Part shown: piece after piece, positions 35,056 to 44,659 of the stretch
How the letters are laid out: every line of letters starts with the position of its first letter
Numbering within the stretch: position 1 is the first letter of the stretch
NCBI RefSeq assembly: GCF_014196295.1
Contig: NZ_JACIDK010000002.1
Span: 124,001 to 188,000 of the forward strand
DNA from: Phenylobacterium haematophilum
GTDB lineage: Bacteria > Pseudomonadota > Alphaproteobacteria > Caulobacterales > Caulobacteraceae
Direction of reading: 5' to 3'
DNA: 64,000 nt
Translations under genes and position numbers: made by a program
The notes under the pieces: model-generated
What the model saw: the letters and a program-made list of their open reading frames with translations, nothing else
Database searches by the model: none
What the model was told of the DNA's origin: nothing

Positions 35056-35736
35056 ATGATCGTGCTGGTAAGCGGAGCGATTGCCTTCTTCGTGCTGCAC
35101 CGGGTGGTGTCCGCCGGCCCGCTACGTGCACCGCTCGTCAAGCGGTGCGGCGAGCCCGTTTTCCTCAGATTGTTCGGCCTCGCATCATTGCTGTGCTTGA
35201 TATGGCTGACCATCGGTTACTGGCTTGCGAGTGGCGACGCTCCGCCGTTGCGCTGGACATCCCGGCCGCAAGGTTGGGTGATGTGGGCGCTACAGTTCGC
35301 ATCCGTGTTCCTGATCACGGGCGGCGCTCTCGTCCGTAACCCCGGCACGGCGGGTATGACGGACTCGGTAAGCGAGCCTGACATCGCGCGGGGCATGTTG
35401 CGCGTGACTCGCCACCCGTTTCTCTGGGGTGTCGGCATCATGGCGATCACTCACATCCTCACTCGGCCTGATGATCCAACGCTGATTTACTTCGGCACGC
35501 TGGCGATCCTGGCGCTTACGGGGACGGTCAGCATTGATCGTAAGCGACGGCTAAGGCTGGGCGATGCTTGGATCGCTTTCGAACAAAAGACATCCAACAT
35601 TCCGTTCGCCGCGATTCTGACGGCTCGCCAGACCCTCAGACCGCGCGAGATCGGGCTGACGCCTTTCGGTGTCTCGGTCGGTCTGTTCCTAGTGGTCGCA
35701 GTTCTGCACTGGCTGCTCAGCCCGCTGGTCACCTAG
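35056..35736 (+). CDS. NnrU-family membrane protein
   Basis: A 226-aa polytopic protein with about six helices. NnrU marks are HPFLWGVGIMAITHILTRPD, ARGMLRVTRHPFLW and GTVSIDRKRRLRLGDAWIAF. NnrU-family proteins are linked to nitric-oxide/denitrification clusters and to isoprenoid-type methyltransferase-like folds, but the role is not established. AGGAGG lies upstream of the ATG. No denitrification genes are nearby. Confidence 0.85.
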   Translation: MIVLVSGAIAFFVLHRVVSAGPLRAPLVKRCGEPVFLRLFGLASLLCLIWLTIGYWLASGDAPPLRWTSRPQGWVMWALQFASVFLITGGALVRNPGTAGMTDSVSEPDIARGMLRVTRHPFLWGVGIMAITHILTRPDDPTLIYFGTLAILALTGTVSIDRKRRLRLGDAWIAFEQKTSNIPFAAILTARQTLRPREIGLTPFGVSVGLFLVVAVLHWLLSPLVT

Positions 35737-35886
35737 CAGGTTACTTTGCGAGGCTATGTATCGGCCATCGACATCCGTATCGCACGGTATTAGAGAAGAG
35801 CGCCTGATATGATGGCGTCGGAGACTGGCAGGTGGCTCGATCCATAGACTGCAACACCGCTCTTCACGCTAGCCGGAGTGGTGAGA

Positions 35887-36345
35887 ATGTCGCTTTTCAG
35901 CCAAGCCTTGATCGCCGCTGTGTTGGCTATGTGTAGCGCCCCAACAGCCGCTCAAAATGCTCCGGCGCCGGATACGGGATCGCCCCAAGCGGCGGCGGCA
36001 AGCCAGGAAGCCGCGATGGCGCGATTCCCTCTCGTCTACGTCGTGCGCTATCGACCCGGCCCAGCCTACCAGGCTGAAAAGCCGCTGTTGCGGCAGAACT
36101 TGCGTGATCACGAAGTCTACATGCGTCGGCAGACTGAAGCTGGCGTCATCATTGCGGCTGGTCCCACCTTTGACGAGGCGGGCGGACTGGTCCTCATCAA
36201 GGCCGCAAGCCGCCAAGAGGCCGAAGCCTTCATCCGAACCGATCCTGCGGTGATCGCCGGTGTCTTCGCCGGCGAGGCAACGGACTGGCGGCCGGTGTTC
36301 GACGCCGGGGCTATATTCCGCTCTGCCCAGCGCCCCTCGAACTGA
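35887..36345 (+). CDS. Secreted YciI-like protein
   Basis: About 152 aa. A signal peptide (MSLFSQALIAAVLAMCSAPT ending near AAQ) is followed by a Pro/Ala linker and a YciI fold (FPLVYVVRYRPGPAYQAEKP, NLRDHEVYMRRQTEAGVIIA, and FIRTDPAVIAGVFAGEATDW). YciI domains are usually cytosolic, so the signal peptide is unusual though not unique. The GGAG upstream favours ATG at 35887 over GTG at 35878. Function unknown. wrbA follows 12 bp later. Confidence 0.8.
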   Translation: MSLFSQALIAAVLAMCSAPTAAQNAPAPDTGSPQAAAASQEAAMARFPLVYVVRYRPGPAYQAEKPLLRQNLRDHEVYMRRQTEAGVIIAAGPTFDEAGGLVLIKAASRQEAEAFIRTDPAVIAGVFAGEATDWRPVFDAGAIFRSAQRPSN

Positions 36346-36357
36346 GCAGGTGACGCC

Positions 36358-36960
36358 GTGGCGAAGGTTCTGATCCTCTATTACTCATCCTACGGCCATA
36401 CCGCGCGGATGGCTGACGCCGTTGCGGAGGGCGCGCAAGAAGCCGGCGCCGTGGTCGACATCCGGCGCGTTCGTGAAACCGCGCCCGCCGATGTGGTGGA
36501 GGCTGCTCACTTCAATCCCGATACATCGCACGCCGTCCTGGACGACCCGATGACGCTTGCCGAGTACGACGCCATTGTGATCGGCGCGCCGACGCGGTTT
36601 GGACGTATGCCGAGCCAGATGACGGCCTTTCTCGATCAGGCCGGCGGCCTTTGGAAAGAGGGCGCGTTGATCGGCAAAGTCGGAGCAGCATTTACGTCAT
36701 CAGCCACCCAGCATGGCGGACAGGAGACGACGCTGTTCAGCATCATCACCAACCTCCTCCACCTCGGTTTGGTGATTGTTGGATTGGATTACGGGTTCTC
36801 GGGCCTGCAGAACGTCGAAGGTGTCCACGGCGGCGCGCCTTACGGAGCCGGCACAATCGCGGGCATAGACGGAAGGCGCCAGCCCACCGATGTCGATCTC
36901 GAAGGCGCTCGCCACCAGGGCCGCCGTGTCGCAGAGCTGGCGAGCCAGTTGTTTGGGTGA
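36358..36960 (+). CDS. wrbA: NAD(P)H:quinone oxidoreductase WrbA
   Basis: A 200-aa flavodoxin-like protein. The FMN phosphate loop is [20 protein letters not shown], then [20 protein letters not shown], the [15 protein letters not shown] motif and [13 protein letters not shown]. These are WrbA/type IV quinone reductase hallmarks. It makes two-electron reductions of quinones and limits redox cycling. GTG start at 36358. It lies between the secreted YciI gene and a GNAT gene, probably one operon. Confidence 0.92.
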   Translation: MAKVLILYYSSYGHTARMADAVAEGAQEAGAVVDIRRVRETAPADVVEAAHFNPDTSHAVLDDPMTLAEYDAIVIGAPTRFGRMPSQMTAFLDQAGGLWKEGALIGKVGAAFTSSATQHGGQETTLFSIITNLLHLGLVIVGLDYGFSGLQNVEGVHGGAPYGAGTIAGIDGRRQPTDVDLEGARHQGRRVAELASQLFG

Positions 36961-36973
36961 TGGGCGGAGGGAG

Positions 36974-37522
36974 ATGGAGACCGACCGCGCAGATCTCCTC
37001 AGCATAGTCCCGCTGGCGCGATCTCACTTCCGAACGATTTCCTCATGGTTCAGAAGCGCGCGCGATGTCGCCATATGGGCAGGGCCGTCATCGACCTACC
37101 CGGTGGACGATCGTCAGTTCCAGGTGATGTTGAACGAGGCGTCGCAGTCGCCGCCATGCCGTATTGCGCGCGTCGCGACACTTGGATCCGAGGTCGTGGC
37201 GCACGCCCAACTCGCTGTTGACCGAAGAGTTGGAAGTGCAACCCTGCAAAGGGTTGCGGTGTCGCCTTCGCAACGCGGAAGAGGGCTGGCCGGCCGTTTT
37301 CTGAAACAGATTTTGGCTGAGGGCTTCAGCATCGCGGAGATCGAGCGGATCGACTTGTTGGTCTTTCCATTCAACACGCCCGCAATTCGCGCTTATCAAA
37401 GCCTTGGGTTTATCCACGAGGGGCGACTGCGGTCCTCTATGCCGTTCGAGACCGAGCGTTGGGATACCTTGTTGATGTCAATCCTTCGAAGCGAGGCCAC
37501 GCCGGCGATATCGCAATCGTAA
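36974..37522 (+). CDS. GNAT-family N-acetyltransferase
   Basis: A 182-aa GNAT with the RimI/RimJ-like pattern VAVSPSQRGRGLAGRFLKQI (acetyl-CoA loop) and LVFPFNTPAIRAYQSLGFIH. It starts METDRADLLSIVPLARSHFR; ATG at 36974 is preferred because GGAGGG lies just upstream. It is 14 bp downstream of wrbA. Target unknown. It is not closely similar to the GNAT at 30305-30868. Confidence 0.87.
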   Translation: METDRADLLSIVPLARSHFRTISSWFRSARDVAIWAGPSSTYPVDDRQFQVMLNEASQSPPCRIARVATLGSEVVAHAQLAVDRRVGSATLQRVAVSPSQRGRGLAGRFLKQILAEGFSIAEIERIDLLVFPFNTPAIRAYQSLGFIHEGRLRSSMPFETERWDTLLMSILRSEATPAISQS

Positions 37523-37560
37523 TCACGGCAGGCACGGCGATGGCGGCCGTCGGACGTGGT

Positions 37561-37947
37561 TCAGAGCAATCCTGTTGCGACAAGCAACGATGCCGTCGTC
37601 ATCAAGATCCAACCAGGGTGAAAGCCTCGGACAGCGATAAGGTTTGCGAGTGCGGCGTAGCCGTAGATCACAAGGCCAAATCCCGCGGCGATCCATCGGG
37701 GTTCCCCCGTCGCGCGAACTCCAGCCCAGATCAACAGCAGACCTACCAGCAGCCACGACAGGGTGCTCACGTGCAGAAGCGGCGCGACGAGCCGTCGTAT
37801 AGGCCGCCGCAGTCTTCCGTCGGCCCTTACTGCGCTGTTCACCTGTTCGATCATGTGTCCTTGCATGATGACGCCATGCAGAAGGGCTGTGACCGCTCCG
37901 ATGACGCCGGCGGCAATGAGCGCGATATCACGCCAGCTCTGTTCCAT
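37561..37947 (-). CDS. Small membrane protein, 128 aa
   Basis: About four helices (IALIAAGVIGAVTALLHGVI, LSWLLVGLLLIWAGV, AAGFGLVIYGYAALANLIAV, WILMTTASLLVATGLL). No motif beyond a His in the first helix (LLHGVIMQGHMIEQ). It is downstream of a second membrane-protein gene on the same strand and the two probably form an operon. Family not recognised. Confidence 0.68.
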   Translation of the reverse strand: MEQSWRDIALIAAGVIGAVTALLHGVIMQGHMIEQVNSAVRADGRLRRPIRRLVAPLLHVSTLSWLLVGLLLIWAGVRATGEPRWIAAGFGLVIYGYAALANLIAVRGFHPGWILMTTASLLVATGLL

Positions 37948-37967
37948 GGCGAACGCGTCCTCCTTTT

Positions 37968-38735
37968 TCAGCCAGTCCGAGCCGCATTCGGCTCCGGGCG
38001 ACGCACGGCCATGGCGTCACCGAAAGCGAGGGAAGCCAACGCGCCCGCCAGCGCTATCGCCATGGCCGCGAAACTCCATTCGCTGGGCTCAGCAAGTTGA
38101 GCCGCCAGTCTCGGAATATGCAGAAGCAGAATCCAGCTTACGAACATGCCTGAGACGACGAGCGCCCCGATCGCGCGGCTCGCTCGGGCCATCAAGGCGA
38201 TGGCTGCAACGATGAGAATGGAGCCGGTGACGAGAGGAAGCTCGCCACGGAATGGAATCCAGCCTGGTATCAGACTGGAGATGGCTTCGATATTCAGCAG
38301 GTGGATCGCTCCGAAAAGCCCGCACATCGCCGCCGCGACCGCGGTTGCCCCTCTGAGCGCCCGCTCAACGTTGACCTGTTTCAGCCTCGACAGGTGAACG
38401 ACCCCGACCGCGGAAAGGACGAGCATCTGGGCAACGACCACCCAGGCCGTTGGCTCGGTTCTCGTCGGAAGCGCGCCTGCCGTCGACAAGGCCGCAACGC
38501 CAAAACAGGTGGCGGCGAACGCGATCGCCGCCCAGCATCTGCGAGACCACATCAGAATCGAAAAGCTGGCGAGAGCAACGAGCCCATTTGCGACGAGCAT
38601 CGCCGCTTCCATTGCCGAAGTCGCTGGCGCAGCCGCAAGACCCCCGATTTCGGCGACTGCGTAGACGAGCAGACCAAAAGCCGCCGTTCGGATCGCCGCC
38701 AGACATGCACCGCCCGCATCCATGAACTGACCCAC
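37968..38735 (-). CDS. DoxX-like polytopic membrane protein
   Basis: About 255 aa with seven or eight helices. The stretch GAIHLLNIEAISSLIPGWIP followed by LPLVTGSILIVAAIALMARA resembles the DoxX family pattern (helix, P-x-W-x-P, helix). GTG at 38735 is chosen because GGGAGG lies six bases upstream, though an ATG at 38723 is close. Possibly linked to quinol or thiol redox as some DoxX proteins are, but this is a weak inference. Confidence 0.68.
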   Translation of the reverse strand: MGQFMDAGGACLAAIRTAAFGLLVYAVAEIGGLAAAPATSAMEAAMLVANGLVALASFSILMWSRRCWAAIAFAATCFGVAALSTAGALPTRTEPTAWVVVAQMLVLSAVGVVHLSRLKQVNVERALRGATAVAAAMCGLFGAIHLLNIEAISSLIPGWIPFRGELPLVTGSILIVAAIALMARASRAIGALVVSGMFVSWILLLHIPRLAAQLAEPSEWSFAAMAIALAGALASLAFGDAMAVRRPEPNAARTG

Positions 38736-39183
38736 GGCAACCTCCCGGAACCCAGCAGGCCATTCTTCACGGCCTGGCACGTGATGTTCGACCGAGCCGG
38801 CCGACGGCTCGGTGCATAGGCGTTATAGAGATAGACGGCTAATTGGAACAAGCTGTGCAGTTGCTCCGCCAGCATCGCCCTCGCTGTGCAGGATCCAACC
38901 GCCTGACAGGCGCTGATTGTCGGCCCGAGCCCTAGCGTCATCGGCCTCAGTACTAAAACGACAGATGCGATAGACCCTTTTGCCATAAGACAAAGCTGGC
39001 TTGACGATGCAGGCCTGCGAGGATGCAGGCTGCCGGTACGGCCTGTGCCAATTAGACCACAACCTCCAATTTCCGGGAGCTGGCGCAATATAGCCCAAGA
39101 ACCGCTCCGGACGGCTTCCCACAGTCGATCCAGCGGGAACCGCAATTTTGCCAAGAATTCCCGCCCGACCTCAGGAGGATTGG
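38736..39183. other. Intergenic region upstream of the TonB receptor
   Basis: This 448-bp gap has no convincing gene; open frames on the minus strand are low-complexity in composition and unlike known proteins. It contains the 10-bp palindrome gcaggcctgc (39009-39018) within two copies of gatgcaggc, and AGGAGG before the receptor start. It must hold the divergent promoters. Confidence 0.5.
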
Positions 39184-42100
39184 GTGACCAGCAAGCCATC
39201 GCCGCGCAGATCATTACTACATTCGACAATGCTTAGCGGCGTGGCGCTGCTGGCGATGACATCGGGGCCGGTGGGTCTGCTTGTCGCCCCGACCCCGGTC
39301 GTGGCTCAGGACCTGACCTCCGGAACCCTGTCTGGAACGGTAACTGACACCGCGGGAGCGCCGATCCAAGGCGCTACCGTCACGGTGACGCAGAACGGGC
39401 GAACGCAGAGCCGTACTCTGACGACCGACGCCGCCGGAGCGTTTCGCGCGGCTCAAATTCCCATCGGAACCTATAGCGTCTCGATCACCGCGCCGGGTTA
39501 CGAAACCTACACGGACAGCAACGTCGCCGTGTCTCTCGGGCGGACGGCGGCCTTCTCATTCGCTATCGGCACGGTCGATGGCTCGGCGACCTCGCTCGAC
39601 GACGTGGTCGTGGTGGGCACGAGAACCGCGGCCGTCGACTTCGACCAATCATCGACCGGCCTCACGGTAGACGTCCAGGAAACGTTCGATCGGATTCCGA
39701 CAGCGCGTAACCTTGCCGCGATTCAGCTGCTAGCGCCGTCCACCACGCAAGGCGACTCCGCCTTCGGAAATGAGATTTCGATCTCAGGCTCCTCGATCGC
39801 CGAGAACGTCTACTATGTGAACGGCTTCAACATCACCAACTTCCGCAATTTTGTCGGCGGGAATACCGTCCCGTTCGAGTTCTATCAGCAGGTCGAGGTC
39901 AAGACCGGCGGCTACCAGGCTGAGTTTGGACGCTCCACAGGGGGCGCGGTTATTGCCGTCACGCGATCTGGGTCCGACGATTTCCACGGCGGCGCCAACT
40001 ACTATGTCGAACCACAGAGCCTTCGTGATTCCACGCCCGACACCGCCCAGTTCCCGGGTTCCACCCTGGGCCTCGATTCCAAGGATACGAGCGATCGGTC
40101 CGAGACGAATGTCTGGCTTTCAGGGCCCATTCTGCGCGATCACGCCTACTTCTTCGGATTCTACAATTGGCGCGATTTTGAATCGAGCACTACCGGCAAC
40201 GACGCGGCCGGAACCATCACGACCGCTACGGCCGACGACCCGTTCTACGGCGGCAAAATCGATCTCTACCTCAATCAGGACCATCGTCTTGAACTGACCT
40301 ACATCAACGATGGTCAGACGCAGGTCGTCCAGACCGACGATGGAGTGTCGGTCAGCAACACCTTCAACTTCCTCGGTGGTGAAACGAAAATCGCCAAATA
40401 CACCGGCGCGTTCGCCAACTGGTTTACGCTTTCTGCGCTCTACGGTGAGGGTTCATTCGACCAGACGGTCTCGGGGGATCTCGATACGGAAATCTCTATC
40501 GTCGACACAGGCGGCAACACAGTTCGCGGCAACCCCGCGCTCGTCATTGAGCAGGGGATCGATGAGCGGAAAATGTATCGCGTCGACGCTGACCTGTATC
40601 TTAACGGCCTGATGGGCGACCATCACATCCGGGTCGGGTACGACCGGGAAGACCTGAGTTCGCAATCGACACAAAGTTATTCGGGCGGCCGATACTTCCG
40701 GTACTACATCGCCGGTCCGGACGGGGCGTACGGGGGGGCCGTCGCGCCCGGCGCGCTCTACACCCGAGACCGGAACCTTCAATCAGGCGGCACTTACTCC
40801 ACTGAACAGACGGCCTTCTATGTTCAGGACGCGTGGGATTTTAACGACCGCCTGTCGTTCCAGCTCGGCCTTCGCGCTGAGAAGTTCTCCAACAAGAACG
40901 CAGCGGACGAGGTCTTTGTCGAAACGGACTATGATCTTTCACCCAGGCTGGGGATGACCTACGACCTGTATGGGGATCGCAGCACCGCCATCAAGGCGTT
41001 CTACGGCCGCTACTATATTCCGATCGCCGCAAACACGAACATCCGGATGGCGGGCAATGAGCTCTTCACCCAGGACTTCTACAACGTGTCGAGCATTGGC
41101 GGAGGATTTGCTCCAACGGCCGCAGGCCTGAACGCATGCCTGGCCGCCTCGCCTCGCAACAACTGCTTGCCGACACTCGCCGGCCCACCGGTCTTATCCG
41201 AGGAGTTATCGCCGGGAACAGTGCCTGAAAGCCAATCGCTCGTCTCCCAAAACCTGGAAGCTCAATACCAAGACGAATTCATCGTTGGTATCGAGCATGA
41301 GGTCGCCGGCGGTGGCTCGTTCGGGATGTTCGAAGGCTGGACTGTCGGCGCGAACCTCATCTACCGCGACCTGAAAAAGGTCATGGAGGATTTCGATACC
41401 GACTTTATCATCGATAACTATTGCGCCTCGGTAGGGATCTCGCCCGCGAACTGCGGATCGCTCAACGGCGCCGGCTATGTTCTGCTCAATCCCGGCTCCG
41501 ATCTGATCATCACGCCGGACTCGACGACCTTCCCGTTCCTCGCCGGTCAAACGATCACGATCCCGGCGGAGATCCTGGACCTTCCTGAAGCCAAGCGAAC
41601 GTACAAGGCCTTGGAGGTGACGTTTGAACGTCCTTGGGATGGCCGGTGGAGCCTTCAGGCATCGGCCGTCTTTTCGGAATCGAAGGGCAACATCGAGGGC
41701 GGCGTGAAGTCGGATAATGGACAGGACGATACCGGCCTGACCCAAGACTTCGACCAGCCGGGCTGGACGGACGGAGCTTACGGCTTTCTGCCGAACCACC
41801 GCGGGCAGAGCTATAAGCTCTTTGGAGCTTACGCCGTCACACCGGATATTACGCTCGGCGTGAATGCGACGCTTACGTCCCCCCGCAAGTACGGCTGTAT
41901 TGGCTTCTATCCCCTGGACGATGGTCGAGCGAGCCCGAGCACGAGTTCAGCTTGGTATTGCGACGGCGTGCTGACGCCTCGCGGAAGCCAGTTCGAAGGC
42001 GAGTGGATCAAGCGGGTCGATATGTCTGCCGCCTGGAATATTCCTGTCGGCGGACTTCCCGGCCGTGCCCAGCTGCGCGCGGACATCTTCAATATCTTCG

Positions 42101-42231
42101 ATTTTGAAGGGGCAACCGACTTCGTTGAACAGGGCGAGGAAGCGCTCGGCACGCCGCGCGCGGAGTACGGCCTTCCCTCGGCGTATCAGTCGCCGCGCTC
42201 AATCCGGCTCGGCGTCTCGTACAGCTTCTAG
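39184..42231 (+). CDS. TonB-dependent receptor, Oar/carboxypeptidase-regulatory type
   Basis: A 1015-aa outer-membrane receptor. The signal peptide ends near TPVVAQ, followed by a carboxypeptidase-regulatory-like domain (SGTLSGTVTDTAGAPIQGAT). A TonB-box-like LDDVVVVGTR precedes the plug (VYYVNGFNITNFRNF, then GGYQAEFGRSTGGAVIAVT). The long beta-barrel ends in a terminal Phe (GVSYSF). The Oar group imports bulky ligands or takes part in protein display; the ligand is unknown. GTG at 39184 is chosen for AGGAGG eight bases upstream. A strong hairpin follows the stop, then an AraC regulator. Confidence 0.92.
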   Translation: MTSKPSPRRSLLHSTMLSGVALLAMTSGPVGLLVAPTPVVAQDLTSGTLSGTVTDTAGAPIQGATVTVTQNGRTQSRTLTTDAAGAFRAAQIPIGTYSVSITAPGYETYTDSNVAVSLGRTAAFSFAIGTVDGSATSLDDVVVVGTRTAAVDFDQSSTGLTVDVQETFDRIPTARNLAAIQLLAPSTTQGDSAFGNEISISGSSIAENVYYVNGFNITNFRNFVGGNTVPFEFYQQVEVKTGGYQAEFGRSTGGAVIAVTRSGSDDFHGGANYYVEPQSLRDSTPDTAQFPGSTLGLDSKDTSDRSETNVWLSGPILRDHAYFFGFYNWRDFESSTTGNDAAGTITTATADDPFYGGKIDLYLNQDHRLELTYINDGQTQVVQTDDGVSVSNTFNFLGGETKIAKYTGAFANWFTLSALYGEGSFDQTVSGDLDTEISIVDTGGNTVRGNPALVIEQGIDERKMYRVDADLYLNGLMGDHHIRVGYDREDLSSQSTQSYSGGRYFRYYIAGPDGAYGGAVAPGALYTRDRNLQSGGTYSTEQTAFYVQDAWDFNDRLSFQLGLRAEKFSNKNAADEVFVETDYDLSPRLGMTYDLYGDRSTAIKAFYGRYYIPIAANTNIRMAGNELFTQDFYNVSSIGGGFAPTAAGLNACLAASPRNNCLPTLAGPPVLSEELSPGTVPESQSLVSQNLEAQYQDEFIVGIEHEVAGGGSFGMFEGWTVGANLIYRDLKKVMEDFDTDFIIDNYCASVGISPANCGSLNGAGYVLLNPGSDLIITPDSTTFPFLAGQTITIPAEILDLPEAKRTYKALEVTFERPWDGRWSLQASAVFSESKGNIEGGVKSDNGQDDTGLTQDFDQPGWTDGAYGFLPNHRGQSYKLFGAYAVTPDITLGVNATLTSPRKYGCIGFYPLDDGRASPSTSSAWYCDGVLTPRGSQFEGEWIKRVDMSAAWNIPVGGLPGRAQLRADIFNIFDFEGATDFVEQGEEALGTPRAEYGLPSAYQSPRSIRLGVSYSF

Positions 42232-42236
42232 GCCCC

Positions 42237-42268
42237 GAGCGGGCGGCGGCAAAAACCGCCGCCCGCTC
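42237..42268 (+). terminator. Hairpin terminator after the TonB receptor
   Basis: A perfect 13-bp stem (gagcgggcggcgg / ccgccgcccgctc) has a caaaaa loop starting 6 bp after the stop codon. No T-run follows, but the position and stability make it the likely 3' end of the receptor transcript. Confidence 0.65.
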
Positions 42269-42497
42269 ACGCGCTGTCATGGACGGAACTCAGATTTGCG
42301 CCCCACCTTCGCCATGGGCCAATATTAGGCAGGACCGCCTATTTCTATCCGGAGGTGATGCGATTTCAGCCTGAGTGAAGAACTTGGAGTGGCCGCAATG
42401 GCTCGCTTCGCACTTTGTCACGAGCCTCCCTCGGCGGCGCCGTGCTGGGCGAAGTGGCCAAGGACACGTCTTCTCTGACGAACGGGTCGGACCGAAT

Positions 42498-43604
42498 ATG
42501 CTGGACGAAACAAACAGATCGAGCCCCCTCGGCGAAGCGGGATTTCCGACGATCCGCGTTGCAGGTTTTGCACCCTATCGCAGGTCCTTGCACCAAGGCG
42601 GCGTCGCGCTGATTGAGGACTACTCCATCTCCCGCCGCCAGCCACCGGCTTCGGGTTACTCACCAGAGCGCCAGATCGCCATCGCATACAGGGGTGGGTT
42701 CACCTGGCGGGTTAGCCGGGAAGAGATCGACGTGGTCTGCGGCGACAGCCTGCTGGTCCGGTCCGGGGAGTGCTTCGCCGAGAGCCACCTGTACGAGAGC
42801 GTGGGTCACGCAAGCATCCTGATCACCCCATCCCAAGCACTTCTCGATGAATTCGACGGATTGCGCCGACCCTTACGCGAAGCCTTCGCCCGATCACGCC
42901 GTCCGGCAAACGTCATCACGACCCTGACGACGCATGCCCTCCTCAATCGGCTGGGCGGTACTTCGAAGTCATTCTCACTTTTCGCCGAGGAAGCGGTCGC
43001 ATGGATGCTTGAGGGCATTCTCTGCGAGGACTCTCGCTTCGGACCCAGCGCTGGGGCCCGCCACCTCGCAGAAGCGAAGGCTTTGCTACATGAGGCGGCG
43101 TCAGAAAATCTTTCACTTCTCGACATTGCACGGGAGGTCGGCACGCTTCCTGCCGCTTTGGCGGTATCCTTTCGACGTCTCGAGCATCGGACCCTGGAAA
43201 GCTATCGTCGACACGTCAGGCGAACGGGGACCAAGCCTCACAGGTCGCCGCCGCGGATCGATCACGAGCGGCTGGCTGCGGTCGTCCGTCATGTCGACCA
43301 GAACTACGCCGACCGGTGCTCCCTGGGCGACCTGGCCGAGTTGGCTGACACCGGCCGATATCAATTCATAAGAGGGTTCAGCGCGGTGATTGGTCTGACG
43401 CCGGCTCAGTACGTGATCGCGGCCCGTTTAAGGGCGGCAGCCACCGACCTGGCCATCAGCGCCGACGCCATCACGGAAATCGCCTTCCGCGTCGGCTTCA
43501 ACGACATCTCGCACTTCAACAGCTGTTTCCGCGATGCATTCGGTATGTCCCCCCGCTGCTGGAGGTCACGCGCAGTCGGCTTCGAGAGGCCACACGCCGC
43601 GTAA
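42498..43604 (+). CDS. AraC-family transcriptional regulator
   Basis: About 368 aa. The C-terminal double HTH is clear: SLGDLAELADTGRYQFIRGF, then LRAAATDLAISADAITEIAF and RVGFNDISHFNSCFRDAFGM. The N-terminal half is a probable cupin-like sensor domain (IAYRGGFTWRVSREEIDVVC). ATG at 42498 (MLDETNRSSP) is chosen; a GTG at 42375 would add 41 poorly conserved residues. Directly downstream of the TonB receptor, it probably controls the receptor and responds to a related ligand. Confidence 0.85.
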   Translation: MLDETNRSSPLGEAGFPTIRVAGFAPYRRSLHQGGVALIEDYSISRRQPPASGYSPERQIAIAYRGGFTWRVSREEIDVVCGDSLLVRSGECFAESHLYESVGHASILITPSQALLDEFDGLRRPLREAFARSRRPANVITTLTTHALLNRLGGTSKSFSLFAEEAVAWMLEGILCEDSRFGPSAGARHLAEAKALLHEAASENLSLLDIAREVGTLPAALAVSFRRLEHRTLESYRRHVRRTGTKPHRSPPRIDHERLAAVVRHVDQNYADRCSLGDLAELADTGRYQFIRGFSAVIGLTPAQYVIAARLRAAATDLAISADAITEIAFRVGFNDISHFNSCFRDAFGMSPRCWRSRAVGFERPHAA

Positions 43605-43707
43605 GGACGGGTCCGATGCCGGTTCTGGTCAACAGATTGGCGCAACTTTCCCCAAGCGGAGTGACGGTCGCGCATAGAACACTGCCGTTGGTTAAACGGA
43701 CTGATTG

Positions 43708-44481
43708 ATGAGCCGGATGGGCGAGCGCGAGCAAGACCCCGAAGCCGATTGGATAACGACTGCGGTGCGATCAGCGAGTCCCCGCCGCATCTTGTTCGCC
43801 AGCGCCGACATTTCGGACTTTTCCGACCTGGCGTCTGCCTTGAGCGACCGTGCGATCGAGATGACGACAGTTGAGTCTACTGAGACAGCGACACAGCTCA
43901 TGCAGGGATGCACCTTCGATGCGGTCGTTCTCGACAGCCGCCTTGCCACGCCTCACCCCATCCGGGCTTGCCGGCAAATGGTCGCGCTGAACGCCGGCCC
44001 TGTGCTCTTCCTTGCCGACGCCGGCGGCGAGAACGAACGTGTAGCCGCGCTGGATGCTGGAGCAGAGGACTGCGCGGACCGAACCTGCAGTCCAACGGAG
44101 CTAGCGGCACGGGTGAGAGCGGTCGCCCGCAGGGGCACATGCTCGAGATGGCCAGGAACTGCGGCGATCCGGGTGCGCGGTTGGCGGCTTGATCTGCGAA
44201 CGCAGTCCGTCACGGCCCCCAATGGCGCAACGACCATCCTGTCTTCCCAGATGCTCCACTCCTTGATGGCCTTAATGGAGCATTCCGGCGAGGCGTTGAG
44301 CCCAGATCAGTTGAACACCTTGATCGAACCGAAGTTGTCGAAAGGGCAGCCAGAAGAGGTGGATTGGCGCGTCAGGGTGCACCGTCTTCGCAGCGCCCTT
44401 CGGACCCTGGATCCGTCCGTTGACGCTATCCGATGCATTCGCGGCAGAGGTTACGCCTTCGCACCGTGGGCGAGCCGCTGA
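43708..44481 (+). CDS. Atypical response regulator with winged-helix output
   Basis: A 257-aa OmpR-type protein: receiver-like residues about 27-140, then a trans_reg_C winged helix (GWRLDLRTQSVTAPNGATTI, SSQMLHSLMALMEHSGEALS, RVHRLRSALRTLDPSVDAIR). The phospho-acceptor Asp76 is kept (VVLDSRLATP), but the acidic pair near the start is replaced by ASADIS, and the conserved Lys is missing (DCADRTCSP, Arg/Thr instead of KP). Normal phosphorylation is therefore unlikely. No histidine kinase lies nearby. ATG at 43708 follows a TTG three bases earlier. Confidence 0.83.
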   Translation: MSRMGEREQDPEADWITTAVRSASPRRILFASADISDFSDLASALSDRAIEMTTVESTETATQLMQGCTFDAVVLDSRLATPHPIRACRQMVALNAGPVLFLADAGGENERVAALDAGAEDCADRTCSPTELAARVRAVARRGTCSRWPGTAAIRVRGWRLDLRTQSVTAPNGATTILSSQMLHSLMALMEHSGEALSPDQLNTLIEPKLSKGQPEEVDWRVRVHRLRSALRTLDPSVDAIRCIRGRGYAFAPWASR

Positions 44482-44659
44482 GTGAATGAGACCGTCAGTC
44501 GGAATTGCAGGACGCCACGTTCGTGAGAGGTGGTCAACGAGACCTTCCTTTCTCCAACATCGATGCCGGTCACGCTCACACCACGGCGGCGCGGGTGCAG
44601 TTCGGCACAGCGCATTTCACTGACCGAAGACCGACGTTTCAATCCCGGGAGTAGAACAG

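Noticed and set aside
38552-39229. 225-codon minus-strand frame before the TonB receptor
   Set aside because: It spans the end of one gene and the start of another and shows no protein-like pattern; treated as intergenic.
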